From the NCBI GenBank assembly GCA_963921195.1, contig OY992536.1, forward strand, positions 287,823,530 through 287,887,529: 64,000 bases of DNA, read 5' to 3'. This document shows positions 10,494-22,460 of this stretch, one piece after another (position 1 is the first letter of the stretch; the number at the start of each line of letters is the position of its first letter). The notes under the pieces were generated by a model. It was not told the origin of the DNA. It was given only the letters and a program-made list of their open reading frames with translations, and did no database searches. Origin of the DNA: Pegoplata infirma (lineage: Eukaryota; Arthropoda; Insecta; Diptera; Anthomyiidae). A program made the position numbers and the translations under genes.

Positions 10494-10725
10494 ATATGAG
10501 AAATCTGCTGATTTTAGCAGACGAGGTTTGCTGAATATCTGTCATGATTATCTAGGTGAAATCAGCAGAGAAATCTGTCGAGGCAGCAGAGAAATCTGTT
10601 GATCTCAGCAGAAACATATGCTGATTTTAGCAGAAAAATCTGCTGATTTCAGTAGAACAATCTGCAGAAATAACATCGAGTTTGAGCCATATGATAAATC
10701 TGCTGATTTTAGCAGACTCAGTTCG
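10494..10725. repeat. Two direct copies of a GAGCCATATGA block separated by CAGCAGA palindromes
   Basis: GAGCCATATGA.AAATCTGCTG followed by ATTTTAGCAGAC occurs at 10494 and again at 10683. Between them are several CAGCAGAAA.ATCTGCTG-type palindromes. The same palindrome is found near the ends of the 13189-17885 element and at 6122 and 11441, so this is probably the subterminal region of a related MITE family. No terminal repeats or target duplication were found here. Confidence 0.5.
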
Positions 10726-11123
10726 CTAAGACTCTGTAATTGTGCAATAAAAAATTTAGAATTGTAAAAAAAAATAAATGTTTTAATCCTCTGAGTCCAA
10801 GTACATGACCACAGACTATAAACAGACTCGACAGTAGAGTTTTATAAGAAAAAATGGGGAAAAACTAAGCGATTTTAGGAGAAAACACAGCGGTTTTTAG
10901 TCCGTTTTACGCTAACATGGCAACACTTTCTACGACTTAGGAGTGAGCGAAACAACAAAAACCGATCTGGCATCCATTTTTCTTATGGCGCGTTATATCA
11001 GTTTTCTCTTTCTAACCTAATTCGTAGAATAATTTGAAAATATTAACCATATGGTTAAAGAATACTTTTTTGACACCTGTCACTTATGTCGAGTCTGTAT
11101 TAGTCTGTGACATGACTTTGAAC

Positions 11124-11230
11124 TAGAGATGGGCGCGTGAGTGGCTTTTGACGAATATTCACTCACGCTCATGCAAACAATAATGGAGTCACTTACTATT
11201 CACTTACGCAAATTTTTAGTTTAATCATTT
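11124..11230 (+). mobile_element. Left end of a hAT-like MITE rich in GTGAGT/ACTCAC
   Basis: TAGAGATGGGCGCGTGAGT at 11124 is identical to the left end of the complete copy at 39416-39832. It is followed by the same kind of CACTCACGCTCA repeats. No right end was found before 11600, so this copy is truncated or decayed. Confidence 0.6.
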
Positions 11231-11639
11231 TCTTACCAATTAGCAATTAAAAAAAAAAACTTGGAAAATTTCTTGAAAAAATAATGACAGCAAACTATTT
11301 CTGTAAAATTTCAAAATAATCTGCTAAAAACATGTTCAAAAATATTTTAAAATTCAGCAAACAGAATCAGTAAAAACGCTTTAAAATTTCTCTTATTTTA
11401 TAAAACTGAGTAAGAGAGAGTTTTGTGAAAATATCGTTTTCAGCAGAACAATCTGCTGAAATATTGCTAATTCAAATTGAAAGTCGTTTTACAAATTTTT
11501 TGACAGAGTTTCAGAATTTTTATTAAGGGAGAATTTTTCTTATGAAAAATTCTCTAATTTAGAATACCAAACTTTTTCTTTACGAAAATGAAAAAAGTTC
11601 AAATTGCGATATTTTGGAAACCTTTCGACCGATATCAAA

Positions 11640-11790
11640 AAAGGCCTACTGAAATTCTGAAAAGCCTAATTGAAATTCAGAAATGCCCAATTGATTTTCC
11701 GCAAAGCACAATTAATATTCAAAAAATCCAATTGTTATTCTGCAAAAGCAGTTTTGAAAGTCAGAAAACTCCAATTTTAATTAATTTTAT
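11640..11790 (+). repeat. Decayed 21-bp minisatellite
   Basis: About seven units resemble CCTAATTGAAATTCAGAAATG. Because 21 is a multiple of three, one plus-strand frame (11588-11887, 99 residues) stays open across it and shows a seven-residue periodicity. No homology is recognised and the flanks are non-coding, so the frame is probably a by-product of the repeat. Confidence 0.55.
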
Positions 11791-11889
11791 TCGAATTGGT
11801 TATCAGATCAAATTTTATTTAAAGATTTATCTAACGAAAGGTCTAAAATACCTTTCATTTGATACACAATTAAAACTGTCACTTTAAAA

Positions 11890-13186
11890 CAAATTGGACA
11901 AACCAAACATTTTTTTTTAAGAAAAACTTAAACTCATTACTTCCACATGACTTTAACTCATTACTTTCACATCAAAAGATTTTTCCGACTTTTTAATAAT
12001 TAAAAACCCCCACAGTTTGATCTTAAATATTAATGAAGCACAATCAAAATATTTATTTTGTTAAAAGACTCATACATAAATGAAAATATGGAATATGCAA
12101 TAATGTAATATAACACAAAAAAAAAAATATCTAAATATCTCTCGAAGGAATAAAATGTCAATATTTGCATTAACAATAGACAAGGTATGCAATTGCAATT
12201 TAAACAGTTTACAAACTACAATTTTTTTTTTAAATATTTTTTTTGTTGGTTAGGAAAATTAGAAAATGTAATTATAAAACTGATATAATAAAGAGTATGG
12301 ATAAAAACAGTAAAGACTTAATGGAAAGGAGGATAAAAGCATTACGTATTAAAATTAAGGCTTTATTATAAAATTTGCATTTATTTCAATTGAGATGAGC
12401 TTTTACTGTCTGTGTATTTATATTGTTTATGTTGGTGTTTATCCAAAGTTAAGTTATGTTTCAGCATTTAAGCATTAGCATGTATTAGTTGGGGGAAATA
12501 GTGGTTTTCTTGTGGGATAAAATATATACGCAATTTGATCAGAATAATAATTATTTGTGCTGATGTTTTTCGTTAAATATGAATTCTACCGAAGTCCCTG
12601 GTGCCAGAATGCACTTTTCGTAATGTTTTCGAAGTGGTGAGTTCAAATATTGAACATGAGTAATAGCTTTTAGTTTCCATTGTTTAATTTAAATAAAGGA
12701 CTAACGAAATTATTTTTTTCTCCCACCTAACATATTTATGTATTTGTGTTTATGAAAATAGGCATAAATAGATAACATATATGAATGTATGCATAAAGTT
12801 GCTTAGCCTAGCATATTTTCCCAATTATCCTTTAACGTTTGTTGCTTACTACGGATGTATGTGTGCAAACACGCACACAAATCTGTACTTTTATGTGTGT
12901 GTGTGTTTAATGAATGTTTTATATGTGTGTAGAAGTATTGGAAATGCTGACATTTTAAACAGCAAAATGCAATTGTTTGTCTAAAATTTTGATTGGGCTT
13001 TAATTAGAATAACGCCTCTTAAAAATATACTTTTTGCAAAAAAAACATCATTTATTAATGTATGAAATGCAATACGAAACATAAATATTTTACCATGAGC
13101 AGAGGATGTATTTGATTATTTGCAATTGTTAATGAATGTTTTTGGTAAATATGCATTGATTGTACATAAATATTAGATATCATATA
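11890..13186. other. Non-coding, intron-like AT-rich DNA
   Basis: No conserved frame or terminal repeat was found. A short GT microsatellite lies near 12893-12905. The lower repeat content suggests this is older single-copy sequence between insertions. Confidence 0.5.
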
Positions 13187-13188
13187 TA

Positions 13189-16100
13189 CACTCAAAATCA
13201 GTGGTCAGTTAAAAACTTTGTAAAACAACTTTTCAAATTATAAAGACGTTAGCAGACTTTTCTGCTAACAAAAAAAAGTCTCAGAATCAGACACTTTTTT
13301 TATAAGAAAAATGTCCCAGAAACTGAGAATTTTTCTATTAGAAAAATGTCTATGAATTCAAGACTTTTTCTATGCAAAAAATGTCTAAGAATCTGAGACT
13401 TTTCTATACGAATCTGAGACTTATTCTATAAGAAAAATATCTCAGAATCTGAGACTTTTTCTATAAAAAAAATGTCTCAGAATCTGAGACATTTTCTAAA
13501 AAAAAAAATGTCTCAGAATCTGAGACTTTTTCTATAAGAAAAATGTCTCAGAATCTGAGACTTTTTCTATAAGAAAAATGTCTCAGAATCTGAGACTTTT
13601 TCTATAAGAAAAATGTCTCAGAATCTGAGACTTTTTCTATAAGAAAAATGTCTCAGAATCTGAGACTTTTTTTTTAAGAAAAATGTCTCAGAATCTGAGA
13701 TTTTTCTATAAGAAAAATGTCTCAGAATCTGAGACTTTTCTATAAGAAAAATGTCTCAGAATCTGAGACATTTTCTATAAGAAAAATGTCTCAGAATCTG
13801 AGACTTTTTCTATAAGAAAAATGTCTCAGAATCTGAGACTTTTTCTATAACAAAAATGTCTCAGAATCTGAGACTTTTTCTATAAGAAAAATGTCTCAGA
13901 ATCTGAGACTTTTTCTATAAGAAAAATGTCTCAGAATCTGAGACTTTTTCTATAAGAAAAATGTCTCAGAATCTGAGACTTTTTCTATAAGAAAAATGTC
14001 TCAGAATCTGAGACTTTTTCTATAAGAAAAATGTCTCAGAATCTGAGACTTTTTCTATAAGAAAAATATCTCAGAATCTGAGACTTTTTCTATAAGAAAA
14101 ATGTCTCAGAATCTGAGACTTTTTCTATAAGAAAAATGTCTCAGAATCTGAGACTTTTTCTATAAGAAAAATGTCTCAGAATCTGAGACTTTTTCTATAA
14201 GAAAAATGTCTCAGAATCTGAGACTTTTTCTATAAGAAAAATGTCTCAGAATCTGAGACTTTTTCTATAAGAAAACTGTCTCAGAATCTGGGACTTTTTC
14301 TATAAGAAAAATGTCTCAGAATCTGAGACTTTTTCTATAAGAAAAATGTCTCAGAATCTGAGACTTTTTCTATAAGAAAAATGTCTCAGAATCTGAGACT
14401 TTTTCTATAAGAAAAATGTCTCATAATCTGAGACTTTTTCTATAACAAAAATGTCTCAGAATCTGAGACTTTTTCTATAACAAAAATGTCTCAGAATCTG
14501 AGACTTTTTCTATAACAAAAATGTCTCAGAATCTGAGACTTTTTCTATAAGAAAAATGTCTCAGAATCTGAGACTTTTTCTATAAGAAAAATGTCTCAGA
14601 ATCTGAGACTTTTTCTATAAGAAAAATGTCTCAGAATCTGAGACTTTTTCTATAAGAAAAATGTCTCAGAATCTGAGACTTTTTCTATAAGAAAAATGTC
14701 TCAGAATCTGAGACTTTTTCTATAAGAAAAATGTCTCAGAATCTGAGACTTTTTCTATAAGAAAAATGTCTCAGAATCTGAGACTTTTTCTATAAGAAAA
14801 ATGTCTCAGAATCTGAGACTTTTTCTATAAGAAAAATGTCTCAGAATCTGAGACTTTTTCTATAAGAAAAATGTCTCAGAATCTGAGACTTTTTCTATAA
14901 GAAAAATGTCTCAGAATCTGAGACTTTTTCTATAAGAAAAATGTCTCAGAATCTGAGACTTTTTCTATAAGAAAAATGTCTCAGAATCTGAGACTTTTTC
15001 TATAAGAAAAATGTCTCAGAATCTGAGACTTTTTCTATAAGAAAAATGTCTCAGAATCTGAGACTTTTTCTATAAGAAAAATGTCTCAGAATCTGAGACT
15101 TTTTCTATAAGAAAAATGTCTCAGAATCTGAGACTTTTTCTATAAGAAAAATGTCTCAGAATCTGAGACTTTTTCTATAAGAAAAATTTCTCAGAATCTG
15201 AGACTTTTTCTATAAGAAAAATTTCTCAGAATCTGAGACTTTTTCTATAAGAAAAATGTCTCAGAATCTGAGACTTTTTCTATAAGAAAAATGTCTCAGA
15301 ATCTGAGACTTTTTCTATAACAAAAATGTCTCAGAATCTGAGACTTTTTCTATAACAAAAATGTCTCAGAATCTGAGACTTTTTCTATAAGAAAAATGTC
15401 TCAGAATCTGAGACTTTTTCTATAAGAAAAATGTCTCAGAATCTGAGACTTTTTCTATAAGAAAAATGTCTCAGAATCTGAGACTTTTTCTATAAGAAAA
15501 ATGTCTCAGAATCTGAGACTTTTTCTATAAGAAAAATGTCTCAGAATCTGAGACTTTTTCTATAAGAAAAATGTCTCAGAATCTGAGACTTTTTCTATAA
15601 GAAAAATGTCTCAGAATCTGAGACTTTTTCTATAAGAAAAATGTCTCAGAATCTGAGACTTTTTCTATAAGAAAAATGTCTCAGAATCTGAGACTTTTTT
15701 TATAAGAAAAATGTCTCAGAATCTGAGACTTTTTCTATAAGAAAAATGTCTCAGAATCTGAGACTTTTTCTATAAGAAAAATGTCTCAGAATCTGAGACT
15801 TTTTCTATAAGAAAAATGTCTCAGAATCTGAGACTTTTTCTATAAGAAAAATGTCTCAGAATCTGAGACTTTTTCTATAAGAAAAATGTCTCAGAATCTG
15901 AGACTTTTTCTATAAGAAAAATGTCTCAGAATCTGAGACTTTTTCTATAAGAAAAATGTCTCAGAATCTGAGACTTTTTCTATAAGAAAAATGTCTCAGA
16001 ATCTGAGACTTTTTCTATAAGAAAAATGTCTCAGAATCTGAGACTTTTTCTATAAGAAAAATTTCTCAGAATCTGAGACTTTTTCTATAAGAAAAATTTC

Positions 16101-17885
16101 TCAGAATCTGATACTTTTTCTATAAGAAAAATGTCTCAGAATCTGAGACTTTTTCTATGAAAAATATCTTAGAATCTGAGCCTTTTCTATAAGAAAAATA
16201 TCTCAGAATCTGAGACTTTTTCAATACGAAAAATATATCATAATCCGAGACTTTTTCTACACGAAAAATGTCTCAATATCTCAGACTTTTTCTATAAGAA
16301 AAATGTCTCAGAATCTGAGACTTTTTCTATAAGAAAAATGTCTCAGAATCTGTCTCAGAATCTGAGACTTTTTCTATAAGAAAAAAGTCTCAGAATCTGA
16401 GACTTTTTCTATAAGAAAAAAGTCTCAGAATCTGAGACTTTTTCTATAAGAAAAAAGTCTCAGAATCTGAGACTTTTTCTATAAGAAAAAAGTCTCAGAA
16501 TCTGAGACTTTTTCGATAAGAAAAATGTCTCAGAATCTGAGACTTTTTCGATAAGAAAAATGTCTCAGAATCTGAGACTTTTTCTATAAGTAAAATGTCT
16601 CAGAACCTGAGACTTTTTCTGTAAGAAAAATGTCTCAGAATCTGAGACTTTTTCTATAAGAAAAATGTCTCAGAATCTGAGACTTTTTCTATAAGAAAAA
16701 TGTCTCAAAATCTGAGACTTTTTCTATAAGAAAAATGTCATAGAATCTGAGACTTTTTCTATAAGAAAAATGTCTCAGAATCTGAGACTTTTTCTATAAG
16801 AAAAATGTCTCAGAATCTGAGACTTTTTCTATAAGAAAAATGTCTCAGAATCTGAGACTTTTTCTATAAGAAAAATGTCTCAGAATCTGAGACTTTTTCT
16901 ATAAGAAAAATGTCTCAGAATCTGAGACTTTTTCTATAAGAAAAATGTCTCAGAATCTGAGACTTTTTCTATAAGAAAAATGTCTCAGAATCTGAGACTT
17001 TTTCTATAAGAAAAATGTCTCAGAATCTGAGACTTTTTCTATAAGAAAAATGTCTCAGAATCTGAGACTTTTTCTATAAGAAAAATGTCTCAGAATCTGA
17101 GACTTTTTCTATAAGAAAAATGTCTCAGAATCTGAGACTTTTTCTATAAGAAAAATGTCTCAGAATCTGAGACTTTTTCTATAAGAAAAATGTCTCAGAA
17201 TCTGAGACTTTTTCTATAAGAAAAATGTCTCAGAATCTGAGACTTTTTCTATAAGAAAAATGTCTCAGAATCTGAGACTTTTTCTATAAGAAAAATGTCT
17301 CAGAATCTGAGACTTTTTCTACAAGAAAAATGTCTCAGAATCTGAGACTTTTTTAATTAAAAAAATATACTTTATACTCCGATTTTACTTTTTTTACTGT
17401 CGGCAGAAAATATGAATTTCTTCATAATTTTGTCATAAGCTTAAAATTAATTTGTTAAATCAATCATTATTTTAATTGACTTTAAATAAAAAATTTATCA
17501 AATTTTTGATCAAAATCGAAAAAGTGATTGATTGAAAAAAAAAAATTAATTAATCACCTACAACTTGATGATTGGTAAAACAATTTTGTTGATCGTAGGA
17601 GTTTTAATTAAAAAATTAATTAAATCCGCTTTTTTAATCACTGAAATTTGTTTTCAATATTTTCTGTGTAGATTTTCAAAGTATATTTTTTTGAGATTCA
17701 ACTGACAATGAGATAACCAAATCGTACCTGCTAAAATAATCTGAAATTGGCCTATTTTGCAACTTCCTGAAGAGGTTTTTTTACTAAATTAAAGTATAAG
17801 CAATTCGCATCGGCTGAACTTAGAGAACCCGATAACATTGCAGCAGATTTTTCTGCTGATTGAACAAAAATTTTGATTTTGAGTG
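13189..17885. mobile_element. DNA transposon or MITE expanded by an internal satellite
   Basis: The left end CACTCAAAATCA (13189-13200) and the right end TGATTTTGAGTG (17874-17885) are perfect 12-bp inverted repeats. Each is flanked by TA (13187-13188 and 17886-17887). Subterminal palindromes lie inside both ends: AGCAGACTTTTCTGCT near 13251 and CAGCAGATTTTTCTGCTG at 17841. The ends match the CACTCAAAA family seen at 21534, 42069 and 58559. No transposase frame is present. Between 13275 and 17352 the interior is the 35-bp array. From 17353 to 17840 it is AT-rich and includes a further ACACAG-type MITE end near 17664. Confidence 0.7.
13275..17352 (+). repeat. 35-bp satellite array, about 116 units
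   Basis: The unit is GTCTCAGAATCTGAGAC, then TTTTTCTATAAGAAAAA, then T. The first part has 8-bp inverted arms around a single A; the second has 7-bp arms around ATA. Units at 13275-13500 and 16140-16300 are diverged, while most of the interior is nearly identical, as expected from unequal exchange. Irregularities include a partial unit at about 16341-16353, four consecutive units with AAAGTC in place of AATGTC at 16380-16500, and scattered ATAACAAAA and AAATTTCTC variants. 35 is not a multiple of three, so no frame crosses it. Confidence 0.95.
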
Positions 17886-17889
17886 TACA

Positions 17890-19420
17890 AATGTTTCGAT
17901 AGAGTAATTTAAAATCCTGTCAATTGTTTTGATAATTTGTTAGTCATTCAAATTTTCTTGATTTGTTTTAATATTTTTGTATGTAGAAAATCGACGCAAA
18001 ATCAAAAACTGTAATTATGATTTTGTCATTTTTAATATTTGTATGTGAACTTCATATTATCCTGGTATTTATGTTATAAACGATTGAAAGGCCTAGACTA
18101 AAGTTGCTAAAATAATTGACTATTTAGTATAGTTTTAATTGGAATGACTGTTTTGATTTTTGAATTTTCTTTTTTTTTCACCAAATTTGGTTTATGTTGG
18201 CTTTTTGTAGCCAAGTACGTGCCTTATTGCCTAATTGCTCTTTGTTTTTTTGAAATTGATAATTGTGTTTATGTGTGGCGCCATATTTTACATTTTGATT
18301 GACTTTGATTTGATAGAGAGTTTCTTTTTGATTTTTCTTTCTACATAAGGTAATGTCACGATTAAGTGTTAAATGTCTTCATATGTCTGGCTATAATTGT
18401 TGTCAATCTCTCTTACTACGTTTTAAAAACCCCATTTATGGTTAAAAAATTATAAACATTAGGGGTGTTCATTATCTTGGGCATTTCTCCTGGTACTGTG
18501 GTAAAATAGCAATTTTTGAAAACATTTACATATGAAACATATTTGATAATTAAAAAAAATCGTTAGCCACATAAAATTCAAATAAAACTCAGATGCATTA
18601 AAAAATCGATTGTCACAACATAATTCGGTTAATATAACTGGCTTTTAATTGAAGCAACTACAAAATTCGGAGCCAAATATAGAAGCAGTAACTGGAAATT
18701 TATATTTCTGTGTGTGTTGACTGACTTCGGTAGAAACAACCACAATTTTTGGTTTTCGCAAACAAATATAGTAGCAGCAACCAAAAAATTCGATTCAAAA
18801 TTAAATTTTCTGTGATAATATGTTTTTTTAATTAACTGCCCTACATTATGAATACCACCAATGTTGACTGCCATTTTAAATTGTAGACATATTTAAGAAA
18901 TTTTTTAAAATAATTTTAAATAACTTAATTGTGTTAACTACACGTAATGGACTTAAAGCCATTTTGGTATGAAGCAAGTATGGATTTATGGCTACAAACC
19001 AGGAATTACAAAAGTTAAGATATTAAAGTGGGTGATGTGGTGCACTTGCACAGAAAAAACAAGGAGGACAATTATAGTCGGTCATGCCCGAGCATATATT
19101 ACCCTTCACCAGTGTTTTCCGGAAAAAGGTTCTCAAGTCCAAACATGAACCGATTGGATCTATCTTTCGTTAGATCTTTAATTAGTGTAGAAAAGACACA
19201 CAAACAAAATATTTTTCTTATTTTTGTTGCCAATAGACCGATTATACTGAATATCGTGCGAAATTTTTATATAGGGTCTATGTCCAAAAATGGTCAAATT
19301 ATATATTTATAATTTTTAAGGCCACCAAAGCACACGTCTAACATCTAAAAACAAAATTTTAATTCAATATTTCCTACTTTCATTAATTTTTAGAGATTTA
19401 TGTAATTATGAAAAGGGTGG
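17890..19420. other. Non-coding region, no gene supported
   Basis: AT-rich DNA of moderate complexity. A short direct repeat (AAATATAG.AGCAG.AAC) occurs near 18676 and 18765. A plus-strand frame at 19028-19312 shows no recognisable domain. Part of it (GTCCAAAAATGGTC) recurs near 26980, so it belongs to a dispersed repeat rather than a gene. Confidence 0.45.
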
Positions 19421-19425
19421 TTTGC

Positions 19426-20795
19426 AGGGGCGTATCTAGGATTTTATTTCGAAAGGGGCCTATTTTTTTTTAATTTACATATCTTTTTCTCCCGCCGTCT
19501 TCCCATGAAACAAAATGTAACTGATTAAGAGAAACCAAATTCTGATAAATTTTCTCCCAAAAATTTTAAAAATTTTAAGATATGAACATACTTAAGACAT
19601 TTTTCTATAGAACAAGCCTCAAATTCTGAAAAACTTTTCTTATAAAAAAAGTCTCAGATTCTGAGACATTTTTTCTATAGAAAAATTCTCAGATTCTGAA
19701 ACATTTTTCAAGTAAAAATAGTCTTAGATTCTAAGATATTTATCATATAGAAAAAGTCTCAGATTCTGAGACATTTTTCGTTAGAAAGAGTCTCAGATTC
19801 TAAAACATTTTTTTTATAAAAAAAGTCTCAGATTCTGAAACATTTTTTTTATAGAAAAAGTCCCAGATTTTGATACATTTTTTCTTAAAAAAAAGTCTCA
19901 GATTCTGAAACATTTTTCCCATAGAAAAAGTCGTAGATTCGGAGGCATTTTTTCTAAAGAAAAAGTATCGGATTCTGAGACATTTTTTCTAAAGAAAAAG
20001 TATCAGGATCTGATACATTTTTCCTTAAGAAAAAATGCCTTCTAAGACATTAATTCTATAGAAAAAGTCAGAGATTTTGAGACATTTTGCCTATAAAAAA
20101 GTTTTAGATTCTAAGATATTTTCCTAATAGAAAAAGTCTTAGATTCTGAGACATTTTTCCTATAGAACAAGTTTCAGATTCTGATACATTTTTCCTATCG
20201 AAAAAGTCATTCCTATTCCTATAAAAGTATCAGATTCTGATACATTTTCCTAAAGAAAAACCATCAGGTTCTAAAGAAAACGTATCAGATTTCCAACAAT
20301 TTTTCCTATTAACAAAGTCTCATATTCTGAGGGTTTTTTTTTTTTTTAAAAGCTCAGATTCTGAGGCAATGTTCCTAAAGAAAAATTCTAGAATTCTGAG
20401 ACATTTTCCCTACAGAAAAATTCTAGGATTTTGAGAAATTTTTCCTATTAAAAAATTTTCTGATTCTGACACATTTTTCGTACAGAAAAATTCTCAGATT
20501 CTGAAACATTTTTCATATAGAAAAATTCTCAGATTCTGGGACATTTTTTCTTTAGAAAAATTCTAGATTCTGAGGCATTTTTTCTATAAAAAATTCAACA
20601 TTCTAAAACATTTTTCCTATTAAAAAAATTCTCAGATTCTGAGACTTTTTTCGTATAGAAAAATCAGAATCTGAGACATTTTTTCTATAGAAAAATTCTC
20701 AGATTTTTAACACATTTTTCCTATGAAAAATTTCTCAGAATCTTACACATTTTTCCTAAAGAAAAAGTCTTAGATTCTGAGTAAAAGTCAAATTT
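19426..20795 (-). repeat. hAT-like left end followed by decayed 35-bp satellite units
   Basis: CAGGGGCGTATCTAGGATTTT at about 19426 has the form of a common hAT-type terminal repeat. From about 19610 to 20790 some 30 diverged units of the 35-mer follow in the opposite orientation to the main array: TCTCAGATTCTGAGACATT with TTTTTCCTATAGAAAAAG. No right-hand partner (CCTAGATACGCCCCTG) was found by 21000, so the element boundary is open. Confidence 0.6.
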
Positions 20796-20823
20796 TTTGA
20801 TATATTATATACATAGATACCCA

Positions 20824-20960
20824 GCAAAAACTTCCATTACCAAGTAATTAACTTTAGGGTTTATAACGAAAATGAGTAACTAATTACGTGCCAATTTCAT
20901 TGTTAATTACTTTAACAAAGCGATGTCATTGGAGGCAAGGCCTTCTTTGTTCGCTTACGA
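20824..20960 (+). mobile_element. Left end of a CCCAGCAAAAA MITE
   Basis: CCCAGCAAAAACTTCCATTAC with GTAATTA motifs matches the left part of the complete copy at 47279-47765. No right end was found, so this is a fragment. Confidence 0.45.
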
Positions 20961-21034
20961 AAAAGCGAATCAAAAATGTGATTTAAGTTTTTAAACTTAA
21001 AAATCCTATTCTTTTAAAGATTTTTTGGTATTTG

Positions 21035-21420
21035 TATACCCTTTGTCACTCCGTGTGTAACGCATCGAAATATCGGTGGGAGACCCTACAAAGTATATAT
21101 ATTAGGGCGGGTCGATTTTTTTTGTCAAAAATCGTATAGCAAAAACATAATCTACAAGAAATTCTAAGATACCGCGCCTAAAGAAATGAAGATTTGTCCG
21201 TCCGTCCTTTTTTTCATAAGCAAAACATAGAACTTGAATCTTTTTGGTGTTTGTGTTAATTTTTGGACTTTGGTGTGCTCTAATGTATATAGTAAAATTT
21301 TATTGGCAACATTTTTTAGAACATTTCATCCCCACCCTCCCCCTCTTTCAGGGTGTTTTTTGCGATTTGTTAGAATAGAGCCAAAAAAAACACCGTTATG
21401 AGAGGGAGTTAGAGGGTTAA
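21035..21420 (+). repeat. Dispersed repeat fragments (GTAACGCATCGAAATATCGGT; GTCCGTCCG)
   Basis: 21045-21100 matches 45195-45260 (CACTCCGTGTGTAACGCATC, then AAAGTATATATATTA). 21128-21215 (AATCGTATAGCAAAAACAT, then ACCGCGCC, then GTCCGTCCGTCC) is the reverse complement of 22995-23110. There is no coding signal. It belongs to a dispersed family found five or more times in this window. Confidence 0.55.
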
Positions 21421-21533
21421 ATAGTATGTTTCACAAAAATATTTGCCATAATATTTTCTACAAAGTTGCTGAACATACCCTACACCTCAGATGTAAAGAA
21501 AACAAGAACATATTCAGCGGCAATGTTTTACTA

Positions 21534-22073
21534 CACTCAAAATAATTATTCTGTTAAATACTCTGTAAAATGACTGTAATCTCAATTCAACAGATATTTG
21601 ACAAAATTATCTGTCGAAGTACAGATTAAAAAAAAAAATACTTTGTATTTTCTTGTGACCAAAAAACAAAATTTTGTAAAATTGGACTTACTCGTTAAAA
21701 ACTCGTAATTTTCACAAAAATAAAAAAGTAAATTTAAAGTTTGGGAGCATTAAAGCGGGCACATTTAATAAAATGGATTTAACTCATAAACATTGTAAAT
21801 TTACAGAGTTTTTTTTGTAAAATTTTTAACTCATAAAAAGCATTTAACTAAAACTTTGTAAATTTATAGAGCTTTTTTGGTAAAATTCTTTTCGGCTTAA
21901 TCAATATTTTACAGATAATTCTGTAAATTTACAGTTTTTTTTTTTTTATCGAAGTCATTTTACAGAGTTTTCTTCGTAAAATAACAAAAAATCTTGCTGG
22001 TTGGAAATCTATGGTATTTTCTGCTGGCTCAGCAGAGTATCTCTGTAATTTAACAGAGTGATTATTTTGAGTG
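21534..22073. mobile_element. 540-bp MITE, CACTCAAAATAATTA family
   Basis: The ends CACTCAAAATAATTA.TCTGTTAAAT and the reverse complement of ATTTAACAGAGTGATTATTTTGAGTG form about 25-bp inverted repeats. TA flanks both sides (21532-21533 and 22074-22075). The inside repeats AATTTACAGAGTTTTTT and TTTTGTAAAATT motifs and has a CTGCTGGCTCAGCAG subterminal palindrome. Two further copies stand back to back at 58559-59974. Confidence 0.85.
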
Positions 22074-22309
22074 TAATTGCCGCTGGATATAATTCGAACA
22101 ATTTTTGGGATTATGACTGGCAAGTACATTAGACATAATCCCTGAAATGGAGAAATAAATAATTGGATTGATTTGTAATGAAAATGCCACAGTCGAAAAA
22201 TTGTAATAAGAAATTTTAACAATAAATCGCTGCTTTTATCGTTAATCTATGATGATTTTACTCTATTATTTATTTTATATTGGGCTGCAATATATTTACA
22301 TGTAGCGTG

Positions 22310-22460
22310 ATACTCTGAAAGTAAGTGCAGGGGTTGTGGGTTCGATTCCATCCAAAGCCTTTGTATGTTAAATACAAAGGGAAGCTGGTGCAGCGGATTT
22401 TTCTTAGTAAATAAAAGAAAAGTAAAAGAGGATCATAATGATATTTCGTCAAAAAAAAAA
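22310..22460 (+). repeat. Possible tRNA-derived SINE fragment with a B-box
   Basis: GGTTCGATTCC at 22339-22349 is an exact polymerase III B-box. About 100 bp downstream lies an A-rich tail at 22450-22463. An A-box is not convincing and the flanks do not fold into a tRNA cloverleaf, so this is not annotated as a tRNA gene. A single 11-bp match could be chance. Confidence 0.25.

Noticed and set aside
13275..17352. CRISPR-like regular array
   Set aside because: The units are contiguous with no variable spacers and there are no cas genes. The context is insect transposons, so this is a satellite.
19028..19312. 94-residue plus-strand frame as a gene
   Set aside because: It overlaps text shared with a dispersed repeat near 26980-27250 and has no domain.
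22310..22400. tRNA gene
   Set aside because: Only the B-box is present. No acceptor stem, anticodon arm or A-box could be built around it.
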